DNA from: Armatimonadota bacterium | GTDB taxonomy: Bacteria > Sysuimicrobiota > Sysuimicrobiia > Sysuimicrobiales > Humicultoraceae | NCBI GenBank assembly: GCA_016198805.1 | Contig: JACQHU010000005.1 | Coordinates: 1-5,439 of the forward strand | Direction of reading: 5' to 3' | DNA length: 5,439 nt | Shown: positions 5,145 to 5,439 of the stretch, piece by piece | Layout of the letters: every line of letters starts with the position of its first letter | Numbering within the stretch: the stretch's first letter is position 1 | The notes under the pieces: generated by a model | Told to the model about the DNA's origin: nothing | Database searches by the model: none | Seen by the model: the letters and a program-made list of their open reading frames with translations, nothing else | Made by a program: the position numbers and the translations under genes

Positions 5145-5439
5145 CGGCCTTCCTCGTGAACACCGTCCATCCCAGCGCCAGGGCCAGGATGCCGACCGCC
5201 GCGGCTGCCCCCAGGTCTGCCCAGCCGGGCCACGCGCCGCTGTAGAGCGGGAGCCGGAAGAGGCGCACCAGGTGGTACATGGGGTTGGCGGTCATCAGCC
5301 ACCAGCGGTAGGCCTCCGGGATGATCTCCTCCGGGTAGATGATCGGCGTCAGGTACATCCACGCCAGCAGGCCGACCTGGTACATCTCCGCGACGTCTGG
5401 GAAGTAGACGGCCAGGGTCGACACCAGCAGGCCCACGCC
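5122..5439 (-). CDS. Polysaccharide ABC transporter permease (Wzm/TagG type), 5' end cut by window edge
   Basis: Only the last 105 residues are in the window; the frame is open to the right edge, and the first GTG in view is an internal Val codon. The family forms the membrane channel that works with the Wzt-type ATPase to move undecaprenyl-linked glycans. Visible are the end of a membrane segment (GLLVSTLAVYF), a short cytoplasmic or re-entrant link (PDVAEMYQ), a membrane segment with the family motif YLTPIIYPEEIIPE, the NPMYHLVRLFRLPLYSG stretch, and a last membrane helix rich in Ala/Gly/Leu before the RKADEFAYRV tail. These match the C-terminal third of ABC-2 type polysaccharide exporters, which are about 260-290 residues long. 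The end overlaps the start of the ATPase gene by 23 bp. Confidence 0.9.
   Translation of the reverse strand, partial: GVGLLVSTLAVYFPDVAEMYQVGLLAWMYLTPIIYPEEIIPEAYRWWLMTANPMYHLVRLFRLPLYSGAWPGWADLGAAAAVGILALALGWTVFTRKADEFAYRV
5151..5155 (-). promoter_or_regulatory. Ribosome binding site of the ABC ATPase gene, inside the permease gene
   Basis: Read on the minus strand, GAGGA (continuing AGG) sits six bases before the ATG at 5142-5144. It lies within the permease coding sequence and fixes the ATPase start upstream of the conserved domain. Confidence 0.6.

Overview
The window is 5.4 kb of very GC-rich bacterial DNA that is almost entirely coding. It holds two kinds of genes: part of a cell-surface polysaccharide locus on the minus strand, and a three-gene block of type IV pilin-like (pseudopilin) proteins on the plus strand set between the polysaccharide genes. 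The high GC content, frequent GTG/ATG-overlapping gene junctions, an ABC-type polysaccharide exporter and pilin genes of a divergent kind suggest an environmental bacterium of a poorly cultured, high-GC lineage. The sequence alone does not fix the phylum.

Layout from left to right: (1) 1-705, minus: N-terminal 235 residues of an RmlD-type dTDP-4-dehydrorhamnose reductase, with its C-terminus beyond the left edge. (2) 706-874: a divergent intergenic region, the only real non-coding stretch, which must hold the start signals for both directions. (3) 875-1279, 1276-1800 and 1800-3218, plus: a tightly overlapping operon of three proteins with class III (prepilin-type) leaders. In order and features these match GspI-GspJ-GspK of type II secretion, or PilV-PilW-PilX of type IV pili, the minor subunits that form the tip of such filaments. 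The third is large and carries an apparent beta-helical C-terminal region. (4) 3210-4331, minus: a GT4-family glycosyltransferase whose 3' end overlaps the end of the pilin operon by 9 bp. (5) 4341-5144, minus: a Wzt/TagH-type ABC transporter ATPase. (6) 5122-5439, minus: the C-terminal part of its Wzm/TagG-type permease, with the N-terminus beyond the right edge.

Taken together, the permease and ATPase would export a lipid-linked polysaccharide across the inner membrane. The glycosyltransferase would help build it, and RmlD would supply dTDP-L-rhamnose. The pilin-like block reads the opposite way and has its own presumed promoter. It breaks the minus-strand series, so it is either an insertion or a neighbouring unit whose product also works at the cell surface. 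No RNA gene, CRISPR array, transposase or insertion-sequence end was seen. The most interesting item is the third pilin-like protein, an N-terminal pilin helix lacking Glu5 joined to a long ectodomain with beta-helix-like repeats.
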